From NCBI GenBank assembly GCA_900755985.1, contig CAAEIL010000002.1:1-12033 (forward strand): 12,033 nucleotides of DNA, in the 5' to 3' direction. The notes below the pieces were generated by a model that had not been told where the DNA came from, made no database searches, and worked only from the letters and a program-made list of their open reading frames with translations. Both the position numbers and the translations under genes were made by a program. The DNA comes from Bacteroidales bacterium (GTDB lineage Bacteria > Bacteroidota > Bacteroidia > Bacteroidales > Muribaculaceae). Below, in pieces: positions 7,185-12,033 of this stretch (the first letter of the stretch is position 1; every line of letters starts with the position of its first letter).

Positions 7185-8216
7185 ATGAATCAGACCATAC
7201 GACACCTTGAATACCTTGTAGCCCGACACGAGTGCGTTATCGTGCCCGGCCTTGGTGCCGTATTGTCGCAAAATGTCCACGCACGCGAACTTGACAGCGA
7301 AGGCCGTTGGGTTGCTCCATCTCGTAGCTATTCGTTCAACGGTGCTCTTGTTGTCAGCGACGGTCTGCTTGCCGGCTCTGTGGCCCGAGCCCTGCGCATG
7401 TCGCACGAACGTGCCGCGGCGTTGGTCGCCGACGAGGTCGCTGCTATGAAAGCGCAACTTGAGCGCGAAAAGTCACTGACTCTCGGTCGTGTCGGGTCTT
7501 TGCATTGCGACGAGTCGGGCAACATTGTCTTCGAAGCTGCCGAACGTGATACCCTCGCGCCTTTTGCCGGTTGGTATCCGACAGTCGAAACTTTGTCTGC
7601 GGCCTCACTTGCCGTTGATGACCAGCCGACCCCGAAGGTCGTCCGTATGACTGCGTTCGGACGATTTTTACGCATTGCCGCTGCAGCCATCGTTCTTGTG
7701 GCTGTCGGTCTGGCTCTGTCTACACCTGTCAGCGTCGAAGATGCACAGTACGCATCGCTTGGATTACCCGAAATACGTATGCCGCAGAAGAAGCTTGTAA
7801 CGCCGTCCGTAAACGAGCCTTTGCCTGAAAATGGATGGACAAAAGAATCCACTCCGGCGGCTCTTGACGAAAACGAATACCCGGGCAGCTTCGTTGCCCC
7901 TGAGCAAGACCATCAACCCGTCGTTGCCGATAAAACCGCTCCTGTGCGTCAGACGCCCAAAACTTCGAGCGTTATACGTCTCAACGACTTTGATGAATAT
8001 TGCCTGGTGATTGCTTCGCTCGATTCGCCCGAACGCGCCGACATGTTCATACTTCAGGAATCGCGTCTCAATCCCGGACTTCCCATGGGCATCCTCGAAC
8101 AGCACGGACACTATCGCGTATATGCCGCAACCGGCAAAACCGAAGCTCAGGCGCTGGCCGCTGCGCGCGCCACACAATTTTCTCGATACAAAGGCGTATG
8201 GGTTACCCGCCGCTGA
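7185..8216 (+). CDS. HU-CCDC81/SPOR-domain membrane protein
   Basis: A 343-residue protein with three parts. Residues 1-135 match the paired HU-CCDC81 domains of Bacteroidota proteins, with VPGLGAVLSQ at 20-29, FNGALVVSDGLL at 51-62 and LGRVGSLHCD at 100-109. A single hydrophobic helix at about 161-178 crosses the inner membrane. A proline-rich linker (200-265) then leads to a C-terminal SPOR domain (about 270-343), with CLVIASLDSPERADMF at 273-288 and YRVYAATGKTEAQA at 310-323. SPOR domains bind denuded peptidoglycan glycan strands, often at the division site. The HU-like part would face the cytoplasm and may bind DNA or a protein, so a link between nucleoid and cell wall is plausible but unproven. 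It is transcribed alone, between two terminators. Confidence 0.9.
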   Translation: MNQTIRHLEYLVARHECVIVPGLGAVLSQNVHARELDSEGRWVAPSRSYSFNGALVVSDGLLAGSVARALRMSHERAAALVADEVAAMKAQLEREKSLTLGRVGSLHCDESGNIVFEAAERDTLAPFAGWYPTVETLSAASLAVDDQPTPKVVRMTAFGRFLRIAAAAIVLVAVGLALSTPVSVEDAQYASLGLPEIRMPQKKLVTPSVNEPLPENGWTKESTPAALDENEYPGSFVAPEQDHQPVVADKTAPVRQTPKTSSVIRLNDFDEYCLVIASLDSPERADMFILQESRLNPGLPMGILEQHGHYRVYAATGKTEAQALAAARATQFSRYKGVWVTRR

Positions 8217-8251
8217 ACTATTATCGCACATGACGGCTGCGGACAGGTCTC

Positions 8252-8278
8252 AAACCCGGTTCGCGGTTTTTGTTTTTT
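8252..8278 (+). terminator. Intrinsic terminator after the HU/SPOR gene
   Basis: AAACC (8252-8256) pairs with GGTTT (8265-8269), and two further C-G pairs can form inside past one mismatch. The stem is followed by a T-rich tail (TTTGTTTTTT) to 8278. It lies 35 nt after the stop codon and separates this gene from the nitroreductase operon. Confidence 0.65.
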
Positions 8279-8287
8279 ACAACGTCA

Positions 8288-8318
8288 TTTGACAGACTGT
8301 CTCACAAATGTCTATTGC
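8288..8318 (+). promoter_or_regulatory. Possible promoter of the nitroreductase-maf operon
   Basis: TTTG at 8288-8291, then 21 bp, then TATTGC at 8313-8318, which resembles a -7 box shortened by one or two bases. A promoter is needed here because a terminator lies just upstream. If this is it, transcription would begin near 8324, after the ATG at 8308 and before the ATG at 8338, favouring the later start for the first gene. Confidence 0.3.
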
Positions 8319-8337
8319 AGACAATAATTATATAAGC

Positions 8338-8886
8338 ATGAAAAATTCATTTCACGAACAACTGCTTACACGCCATTCGATACGTCGTTATATCGAGCAG
8401 GCTCTCAATCCCGACGATGTCAGGACCATCCTTGAGGCCGCGCTCCTTGCTCCTTCAGGCAAAAGCATTCGTCCCTGGCAGTTTGTTGTTGTTGACGACA
8501 AAGACAAACTCCATGCACTGTCGCTATGCCGCAAATTCGGCTCCCAGCCTATTGCCGGCGCGGCGATGGCTGTTGTTGTTATAGCGGACCCGGGCAAAAG
8601 TGATGTCTATATCGAAGACTCGACGATTGCTGCTGTGTTTATGCAACTGCAGGCCAACGCCCTTGGGCTTGGCTCGTGCTGGATTCAGATTCGCGGACGC
8701 GAGACTCCTGACGGAACAAGCGCCGGTGAATATGTCCAGCAACAACTCGGCATCCCCGAATATCTTAAGGTTGAATGTATCGTCACATTCGGGTATAAGA
8801 ACGAAGAACGACGTCCTGTTGACCCGTCCAAACTCCTTTGGGAGAAGGTTCATATCGAATCATGGAAAGACAACGGCGAAGAATAA
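8338..8886 (+). CDS. Nitroreductase-family FMN oxidoreductase
   Basis: A 182-residue flavoprotein of the nitroreductase superfamily, which uses FMN and NAD(P)H; the physiological substrate cannot be told from sequence. FMN-phosphate contacts are at RHSIRRY (12-18), APSGKSIRPWQFVVV (38-52) forms the next cofactor and dimer segment, and NALGLGSCW at 107-115 with VTFGY at 149-153 are the usual C-terminal landmarks. The frame is open to an ATG at 8308, but family members start just before the RxSxRxY motif, so I use the ATG at 8338 (MKNSFHEQ). It is the first gene of a four-gene operon and its last 25 nt overlap the next gene. At 182 residues it belongs to the short nitroreductase class. Confidence 0.9.
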   Translation: MKNSFHEQLLTRHSIRRYIEQALNPDDVRTILEAALLAPSGKSIRPWQFVVVDDKDKLHALSLCRKFGSQPIAGAAMAVVVIADPGKSDVYIEDSTIAAVFMQLQANALGLGSCWIQIRGRETPDGTSAGEYVQQQLGIPEYLKVECIVTFGYKNEERRPVDPSKLLWEKVHIESWKDNGEE

Positions 8887-9641
8887 GCATTGTCGGCGCG
8901 GGAAATGTCGCCGACAACATGGCGCCGGCTCTCGACGCTGTCGCCGACGTTGTTACGGTATGGTCGCGTGATATCTCCCATGCCCGCAATCTGGCCGCGA
9001 AGTTGCGTGCGGCACGCCCGGTCGACTCGTTGGACGATGTTGACACTGACGTCGACGTCGTTATAATTGCGGTCTCCGATGATGCCGTTGCTTTGGTTGC
9101 TGCCGGTTTGCCCGAGGGTAGGGCGGTGATCGCTCATACATCCGGAACTGTTTCGCTCGACGCTATTTCCCGACTTCGCAAAGGCGTATTTTATGCCTTG
9201 CAGACTTTCTCGAAGGGTAAGGCTGTAGATTTTGCCGATATACCTTTCTTTATCGAAGCCGGCGATACATGCTCGCATCAGACGTTGACCGAGCTTGCCT
9301 CGCTCTTGTCACGGCGCGTCTATGACGCTGACAGTACGCATCGTGCTGCGTTGCATGTCGCGGCAGTCTTTGCATGCAATTTTGCCAATAGCCTGTGGAC
9401 AGATGCCGACATGCTTCTGCTCCCCTATGGTTACGATATTTCGGTATTCGGGCCGCTTCTGCGCGAAACCCTTGACAAGGCCCTCGCTATCGGACCATCG
9501 GCCGCTCAGACCGGTCCCGCAATGAGGCGCGATGCCAAGGTAATCGATGCTCACCGCCAAAAACTTGACCCTGAGTTGCGGCGTATTTATGACACAATGA
9601 CACAGCGCATAATCCATAATCACTTTCCGGACAATGAGTAA
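8862..9641 (+). CDS. Rossmann-fold DUF2520 protein (putative NAD(P)-dependent oxidoreductase)
   Basis: A 259-residue, two-domain protein. The N-terminal Rossmann domain (about 7-135) opens with ISIVGAGNVA at 8-17, containing the GxGN nucleotide loop, and has AVSDDAV at 70-76 and HTSGTVSLDAI at 92-102. The C-terminal all-helical DUF2520 domain (about 140-250) shows the family motifs HVAAVFACNFANSL at 165-178 and TGPAMRRDAKVIDAH at 217-231. The architecture resembles the 6-phosphogluconate/ketopantoate reductase type, but no substrate is known for this family. The ATG at 8862 overlaps the nitroreductase by 25 nt, and its own end overlaps kdsC by 8 nt, so the three are probably translationally coupled. 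An upstream in-frame TTG at 8838 is less likely as the start. Confidence 0.88.
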   Translation: MERQRRRISIVGAGNVADNMAPALDAVADVVTVWSRDISHARNLAAKLRAARPVDSLDDVDTDVDVVIIAVSDDAVALVAAGLPEGRAVIAHTSGTVSLDAISRLRKGVFYALQTFSKGKAVDFADIPFFIEAGDTCSHQTLTELASLLSRRVYDADSTHRAALHVAAVFACNFANSLWTDADMLLLPYGYDISVFGPLLRETLDKALAIGPSAAQTGPAMRRDAKVIDAHRQKLDPELRRIYDTMTQRIIHNHFPDNE

Positions 9642-10158
9642 GACTGACTTTGACCTTACAGCTATCAAAGCTGTTGTTTTTGATGTCGATGGGGTACTCT
9701 CTCCGTCGACAATTCCTATGGATAACGACGGCGTGCCGCAGCGCATGGTCAACATCAAAGACGGTTACGCGCTGCAACTCGCCGCCAAGAGTGGACTCCG
9801 TATAGCAATAATTACCGGAGCCAACACTAAATCCATAGCCAAACGATATCATGCCCTTGGAATAAAAGACGTTTTCATCGGCGCTTCCGTAAAAATTGAC
9901 ATTATGGTGCGCTGGCTTGCAGACTGTGGCATTTCGCCCGCCGAGACAGCATACGTGGGCGACGATATTCCGGACTTGCAGTGCATGCAGAGCGTAGCTC
10001 TCGCTGTAGCGCCTGCTGACGCCGCTGTCGAATGTAAAGCTATCGCAAAATATGTCACTGTGGCCAATGGCGGATACGGCGTTGCACGCGAGCTCCTCGA
10101 ACAGATTCTTGCCACAAAGCATCAGTGGCTCTCCGATGACACCGCCTTCGGCTGGTAA
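9634..10158 (+). CDS. kdsC: KdsC-type HAD phosphatase (KDO-8-phosphate phosphatase)
   Basis: Hydrolyses 3-deoxy-D-manno-octulosonate 8-phosphate to KDO, a step in making the inner core of lipopolysaccharide. At 174 residues it has the size of the cap-less C0 HAD class. Motif I is FDVDGVLS (16-23) with nucleophile D17 and acid/base D19; motif II is IITG (59-62) with T61; the motif III lysine is K87; motif IV is VGDDIPD (108-114) with D110 and D111. IKDGYAL (41-47) and the C-terminal GGYGVARE (146-153, family GGxGAxRE) are specific to KdsC and close relatives. It overlaps the DUF2520 gene by 8 nt, with ATG inside that gene's last codons. Relatives with the same fold act on sialic-acid precursors, so the exact sugar is inferred. 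Confidence 0.9.
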   Translation: MSKTDFDLTAIKAVVFDVDGVLSPSTIPMDNDGVPQRMVNIKDGYALQLAAKSGLRIAIITGANTKSIAKRYHALGIKDVFIGASVKIDIMVRWLADCGISPAETAYVGDDIPDLQCMQSVALAVAPADAAVECKAIAKYVTVANGGYGVARELLEQILATKHQWLSDDTAFGW

Positions 10159-10164
10159 TACCTA

Positions 10165-10181
10165 TATTATATATTATAATA
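10165..10181. repeat. AT-only hairpin just upstream of maf
   Basis: TATTATA (10165-10171) and TATAATA (10175-10181) are perfect inverted arms with a 3-nt loop, lying in the 25-nt kdsC-maf gap and ending 2 nt before the maf ATG. In RNA the stem would be weak. It may only reflect the AT-rich sequence preferred upstream of Bacteroidota start codons. Confidence 0.4.
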
Positions 10182-10183
10182 TT

Positions 10184-10804
10184 ATGGAAAAGAACTCCTT
10201 CGAAAACAACTTCCGGACTTGTCTTATCAAATCGCCCGTAAAAGGACGTGTCATACTCGCCAGCAACTCGCCGCGCCGCCGCGAACTTCTTGCCATGATT
10301 GTGCCCGAGTTTACTGTCGACGTCCCCGATAACGTACGCGAAGTCTATCCTCCCGATACTCCTGTCGAAGAAGTTCCTATTTTCTTATCGCGCTTGAAAT
10401 CGCAGGCATATCGCGGGGCACTTGATGATGGCGACGTCATCATCAGCGCCGATACTGTAGTCATTGTCGACGGCCTCATTCTTGGCAAAGCCCCTGACGC
10501 AGAGACAGCCCGATGCATGTTGCGGCTCCTTTCGGGACGCACTCATAGTGTTATCACCGGTGTTACCTTACGCACCGGTACTCAGATACAGTCGTTCTCT
10601 TCGCACACGCGTGTTACCTTTGCCTCGCTCAGCGACGACGAAATCGACAGCTACATCCTCGCATACAAACCATTCGACAAAGCCGGTGCCTACGGTATTC
10701 AGGAATGGATAGGCGCAGCCGCCATCTCCCGCATCGACGGCAGCTTCTACAACGTCATGGGACTTCCCGTCCACCTCCTCTACCGTCATTTGCGCGCTCT
10801 CTGA
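10184..10804 (+). CDS. maf: Maf-family nucleotide pyrophosphatase (dTTP/UTP type)
   Basis: Hydrolyses non-canonical or surplus nucleoside triphosphates to the monophosphate and pyrophosphate. The 206-residue product has the complete Maf motif set: LASNSPRRREL at 25-35 (phosphate-binding S and RRR), ISADTVV at 87-93 with the catalytic aspartate D90, KPFDKAGAYGIQ at 162-173, and GSFYNVMGLP at 186-195. The GIQEW segment and the overall pattern resemble the YhdE (dTTP/UTP) branch more than the YceF (m7GTP) branch; this is judged by eye. The frame runs further upstream into kdsC, but the ATG at 10184, 25 nt after the kdsC stop and about 25 residues before the LASNSPRR motif, is the natural start. 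It is the last gene of the operon; no hairpin terminator follows. Confidence 0.93.
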   Translation: MEKNSFENNFRTCLIKSPVKGRVILASNSPRRRELLAMIVPEFTVDVPDNVREVYPPDTPVEEVPIFLSRLKSQAYRGALDDGDVIISADTVVIVDGLILGKAPDAETARCMLRLLSGRTHSVITGVTLRTGTQIQSFSSHTRVTFASLSDDEIDSYILAYKPFDKAGAYGIQEWIGAAAISRIDGSFYNVMGLPVHLLYRHLRAL

Positions 10805-10883
10805 CTTTGCATTTTTGTCACTTCCTGTCGTCACATCTGGCACACCCGAAACACAACAAAACATCAAAACGCAACAAAAGTTA

Positions 10884-10909
10884 TCGACATTGTTAAAAAT
10901 AATTGTCGA
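10884..10909. repeat. 6-bp inverted repeat upstream of the rpmB promoter
   Basis: TCGACA (10884-10889) and TGTCGA (10904-10909) flank an AT-rich 14-nt spacer and end 3 nt before the -33 box. The position could suit a regulator or an upstream promoter element, but the arms are short. Confidence 0.3.
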
Positions 10910-10912
10910 AAA

Positions 10913-10944
10913 CTTGGCCGTTTAAAATATAATTCGTTACTTTG
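10913..10944 (+). promoter_or_regulatory. Promoter of the rpmB-rpmG-DUF4295 operon
   Basis: CTTG at 10913-10916, a 20-bp spacer, then TTACTTTG at 10937-10944: one mismatch in each Bacteroidota box and exact spacing. Transcription would start near 10950, leaving a leader of about 125 nt before rpmB, long for this genome stretch, where other leaders appear to be about 5-40 nt. Confidence 0.7.
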
Positions 10945-10952
10945 CACTCTGT

Positions 10953-11030
10953 TTTATGGCTCATCCTTAAAAGCCCGGGGTTTAGATGCTGCCCCTATGG
11001 TGATATGAGAACTGAGATGGCGGCCATAAA
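10953..11030 (+). ncRNA. Structured 5' leader of rpmB, candidate ribosomal-protein autoregulatory element
   Basis: TTTATGGC (10953-10960) is perfectly complementary to GCCATAAA (11023-11030). After a 2-nt bulge (11021-11022) the helix continues with TCATC (10961-10965) against GATGG (11016-11020), including one G-T pair, so the leader is closed by about 13 bp. Inside, GGGG (10977-10980) can pair with CCCC (10992-10995). A competing helix, GCTGCC (10988-10993) with GGCGGC (11019-11024), would break the closing stem. Leaders of r-protein operons often bind one of the encoded proteins to control their own expression; that role here is inferred from position and structure only. The element ends 45 nt before the rpmB ATG. 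Confidence 0.5.
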
Positions 11031-11075
11031 CCTTAGTAGTTAAATAGATACATAAAAGATAAACCATTAACAGCC

Positions 11076-11339
11076 ATGTCAAAGATTTGTCAGATTACCG
11101 GCAAAAAGGCAATGACGGGAAACAATGTTTCTCACTCCAAACGCCGCACTAAACGCAAATTCAACGTCAACCTCTTCAACAAAAAATTCTATTGGGTAGA
11201 GCAGGGCGTCTGGATCAGCCTCACCATTTCGGCCGCTGGCCTCCGCACTATCAACAAACTCGGCCTCAATGCAGCTATGCTTCAGGCAGCCGAAAAAGGT
11301 TATTTAACAGACAAAGACATTAAATTCATAGGATTCTAA
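11076..11339 (+). CDS. rpmB: 50S ribosomal protein bL28
   Basis: Structural protein of the large ribosomal subunit. The 87-residue product begins MSKICQITGKK, has the conserved GNNVSHSKRRTKRKF segment at 15-29, NLFNKKFYW at 32-40, and the C-terminal LRTINKLG near 56-63, all hallmarks of bL28. The N terminus has C5 only, so the four-cysteine zinc site found in some bL28 forms is absent. It is the first gene of a three-gene ribosomal operon with its own promoter and a structured leader; rpmG begins 4 nt after its stop codon. No Shine-Dalgarno sequence precedes the ATG, as usual for the phylum. Confidence 0.98.
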   Translation: MSKICQITGKKAMTGNNVSHSKRRTKRKFNVNLFNKKFYWVEQGVWISLTISAAGLRTINKLGLNAAMLQAAEKGYLTDKDIKFIGF

Positions 11340-11343
11340 GAAG

Positions 11344-11532
11344 ATGGCAAAGAAAGCTAAAGGTAATCGCGTACAGGTGATTCTCGAATGCACCGAACAT
11401 AAGGCAAGCGGTATGCCCGGCACATCGCGTTACATCACAACAAAAAACCGCAAAAATACTACCGAGAGACTTGAGCTTAAGAAATACAACCCTATTCTTA
11501 AGCGTGTAACCGTTCATAAAGAAATTAAATAA
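11344..11532 (+). CDS. rpmG: 50S ribosomal protein bL33, zinc-free form
   Basis: Large-subunit protein near the E site. The 62-residue product contains the bL33 core: VILECTEHKASG at 12-23, GTSRYITTKNRKNT at 26-39, and LELKKYNPILKR at 43-54. It has one cysteine (C16) and neither CxxC pair, so it is the C-minus, zinc-independent type. Genomes that respond to zinc limitation often carry both C-plus and C-minus copies; whether a second copy exists cannot be seen here. It lies 4 nt after rpmB and 12 nt before the DUF4295 gene. Confidence 0.97.
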   Translation: MAKKAKGNRVQVILECTEHKASGMPGTSRYITTKNRKNTTERLELKKYNPILKRVTVHKEIK

Positions 11533-11544
11533 TAATCACCGGAT

Positions 11545-11694
11545 ATGGCAAAGAAAACTGTGGCCTCGCTTCAGAAAGGCGAAGGTCGTACTTACAGCAA
11601 AATCATCAAAGTGGTTAAATCCCCCAAAACCGGCGCCTACACCTTTAAAGAAGAAATGGTTCCCAACGACGCCGTTAAGTACGCACTCAAATAA
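11545..11694 (+). CDS. DUF4295 protein, Bacteroidota ribosomal protein (bL38)
   Basis: A 49-residue basic protein that short-ORF cutoffs would miss. It begins MAKKTVASLQKGEGR, continues YSKIIKVVKSPKTGAYTF (17-34) and ends near KEEMVPNDAVKYALK. This is the DUF4295 family, which occurs in Bacteroidota directly after rpmB and rpmG. From memory, the Flavobacterium johnsoniae ribosome structure placed this protein in the large subunit and named it bL38; the family call rests on the sequence, the ribosomal role on that recollection plus operon context. The ATG at 11545 is 12 nt after the rpmG stop, and no other ATG precedes it in this frame. In many relatives ftsY follows; here a terminator does. 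Confidence 0.94.
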   Translation: MAKKTVASLQKGEGRTYSKIIKVVKSPKTGAYTFKEEMVPNDAVKYALK

Positions 11695-11714
11695 TTACTC
11701 CCGAATCAACCGTA

Positions 11715-11732
11715 GTCAGCTTTCCCGCTGAC
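11715..11732 (+). terminator. Small hairpin preceding the operon terminator
   Basis: GTCAGC (11715-11720) and GCTGAC (11727-11732) form a perfect 6-bp stem with a TTTCCC loop, 20 nt after the DUF4295 stop codon. It has no T tract. It may protect the mRNA 3' end or assist the stronger terminator that begins 14 nt later. Confidence 0.45.
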
Positions 11733-11745
11733 ATCACTCATACAG

Positions 11746-11773
11746 CACCGTCCCACATTCTGGACGGTGTTTT
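11746..11773 (+). terminator. Strong intrinsic terminator of the ribosomal operon
   Basis: CACCGTCC (11746-11753) pairs perfectly with GGACGGTG (11762-11769) around an 8-nt loop, and the stem can extend by one G-T and one A-T pair into the tail. Four T follow (11770-11773). This ends the rpmB-rpmG-DUF4295 transcript. Confidence 0.85.
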
Positions 11774-12033
11774 GCGTTTCTTGGCACAATCCATTTTTGG
11801 GGAGGGGGTCCGTTTTTACCGGTGTCATCTGTATTCTTACCCGACTGCTCGCTTCGTTATGTCAAGTTGAATCGACGGATGGACTCCCTGTACGCGCTTT
11901 TTCTCGTCGAAGGGCGTCGGGATAGTCTTGGGTGCTGTTAACGGATGCAAAAACTCCAGGGACTTACGGCTGCGGGTGTTAAACTTGCGTTAAAACGACG
12001 AAAAAGGTGTCGGAATATTTGGTCATGAAAAAA
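11774..12033. other. Intergenic region with no convincing gene
   Basis: With the terminator zone before it, this makes about 340 bases after DUF4295 without a recognisable gene. One plus-strand frame is open from 11732 to about 11940, but it overlaps the terminator, lacks a good start and gives a sequence that resembles no protein family I know. Weak inverted repeats are present (TCGACG 11872-11877 with CGTCGA 11905-11910; TCCCTG 11885-11890 with CAGGGA 11957-11962). The last bases, TTTG at 12018-12021 followed by an A-rich run, look like the -33 part of a promoter continuing past the window; the ATGAAAAAA at 12025-12033 could alternatively open a new gene. Confidence 0.5.

Noticed and set aside
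8308..8337. Earlier ATG for the nitroreductase
   Set aside because: It adds 10 residues not typical of the family and would lie upstream of the predicted transcription start.
9487..10122. 211-codon minus-strand open frame across the DUF2520 gene and kdsC
   Set aside because: It is antisense to intact genes with full catalytic motifs and shows no protein-family pattern.
10052..10183. Upstream extension of the maf frame into kdsC
   Set aside because: The added residues overlap kdsC and match no Maf sequence; the ATG at 10184 fits the family length.
7123..10915. The 12-mer TGTCGAAAACTT occurring in two intergenic regions (7123-7134 and 10904-10915)
   Set aside because: A few 12-base matches are expected by chance in a window this size, and the two sites differ in their position relative to promoters.
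1..12033. Mobile elements, CRISPR arrays, tRNA/rRNA genes, toxin-antitoxin or defence modules
   Set aside because: I looked for transposase, integrase, nuclease or toxin-like proteins, regularly spaced direct repeats and tRNA cloverleaf arms, and found none.

Overview
The window reads as a chromosomal housekeeping stretch from a member of the Bacteroidota, most likely order Bacteroidales. Three kinds of evidence point there. First, several intergenic gaps carry the Bacteroidota promoter layout (a TTTG-like box, about 20 bp, then TAnnTTTG or a close variant). Second, some gene families are typical of the phylum: a DUF4295 ribosomal protein beside rpmB and rpmG, an HU-CCDC81/SPOR membrane protein, a ComEC without a metallo-beta-lactamase domain, and a TrkH with a long N-terminal membrane extension. 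Third, start codons generally lack Shine-Dalgarno sequences. The balanced base composition would suit a Muribaculaceae-like gut lineage, but that family assignment is only an inference.

Left part (1-3270, + strand): a promoter at the window edge drives aroE (shikimate dehydrogenase), followed 12 nt later by comEC (DNA-uptake channel). A separate promoter then serves a small Dabb-domain protein. Middle (3295-6996): a minus-strand pair, trkH then trkA, encodes a two-part K+ uptake system (channel subunit plus NAD-binding regulatory subunit). It diverges from a plus-strand gene for an exported TPR protein.

Right-middle (6997-10804, + strand): an intergenic region with two terminator-like hairpins leads to the HU/SPOR protein, whose promoter box sits almost on its start codon. 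A terminator follows, then a tight four-gene operon: nitroreductase, DUF2520 Rossmann protein, KdsC-type KDO-8-phosphate phosphatase and Maf nucleotide pyrophosphatase. Far right (10913-11773): a strong promoter and a structured 5' leader of about 125 nt precede rpmB-rpmG-DUF4295, which ends at a very clear hairpin-plus-T terminator. The last 260 bases hold no convincing gene.

I found no mobile element, CRISPR array, tRNA, rRNA or defence system. The most interesting signal is the leader of the rpmB operon. It can form a 13-bp stem with a 2-nt bulge, and a competing 6-bp helix that uses the same 3' strand, which is the sort of layout expected of a ribosomal-protein autoregulatory element. Second is a terminator with no gene directly before it, at 7139-7167, which may end a small RNA. 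Third is the small DUF4295 gene, which a length cutoff would easily miss.
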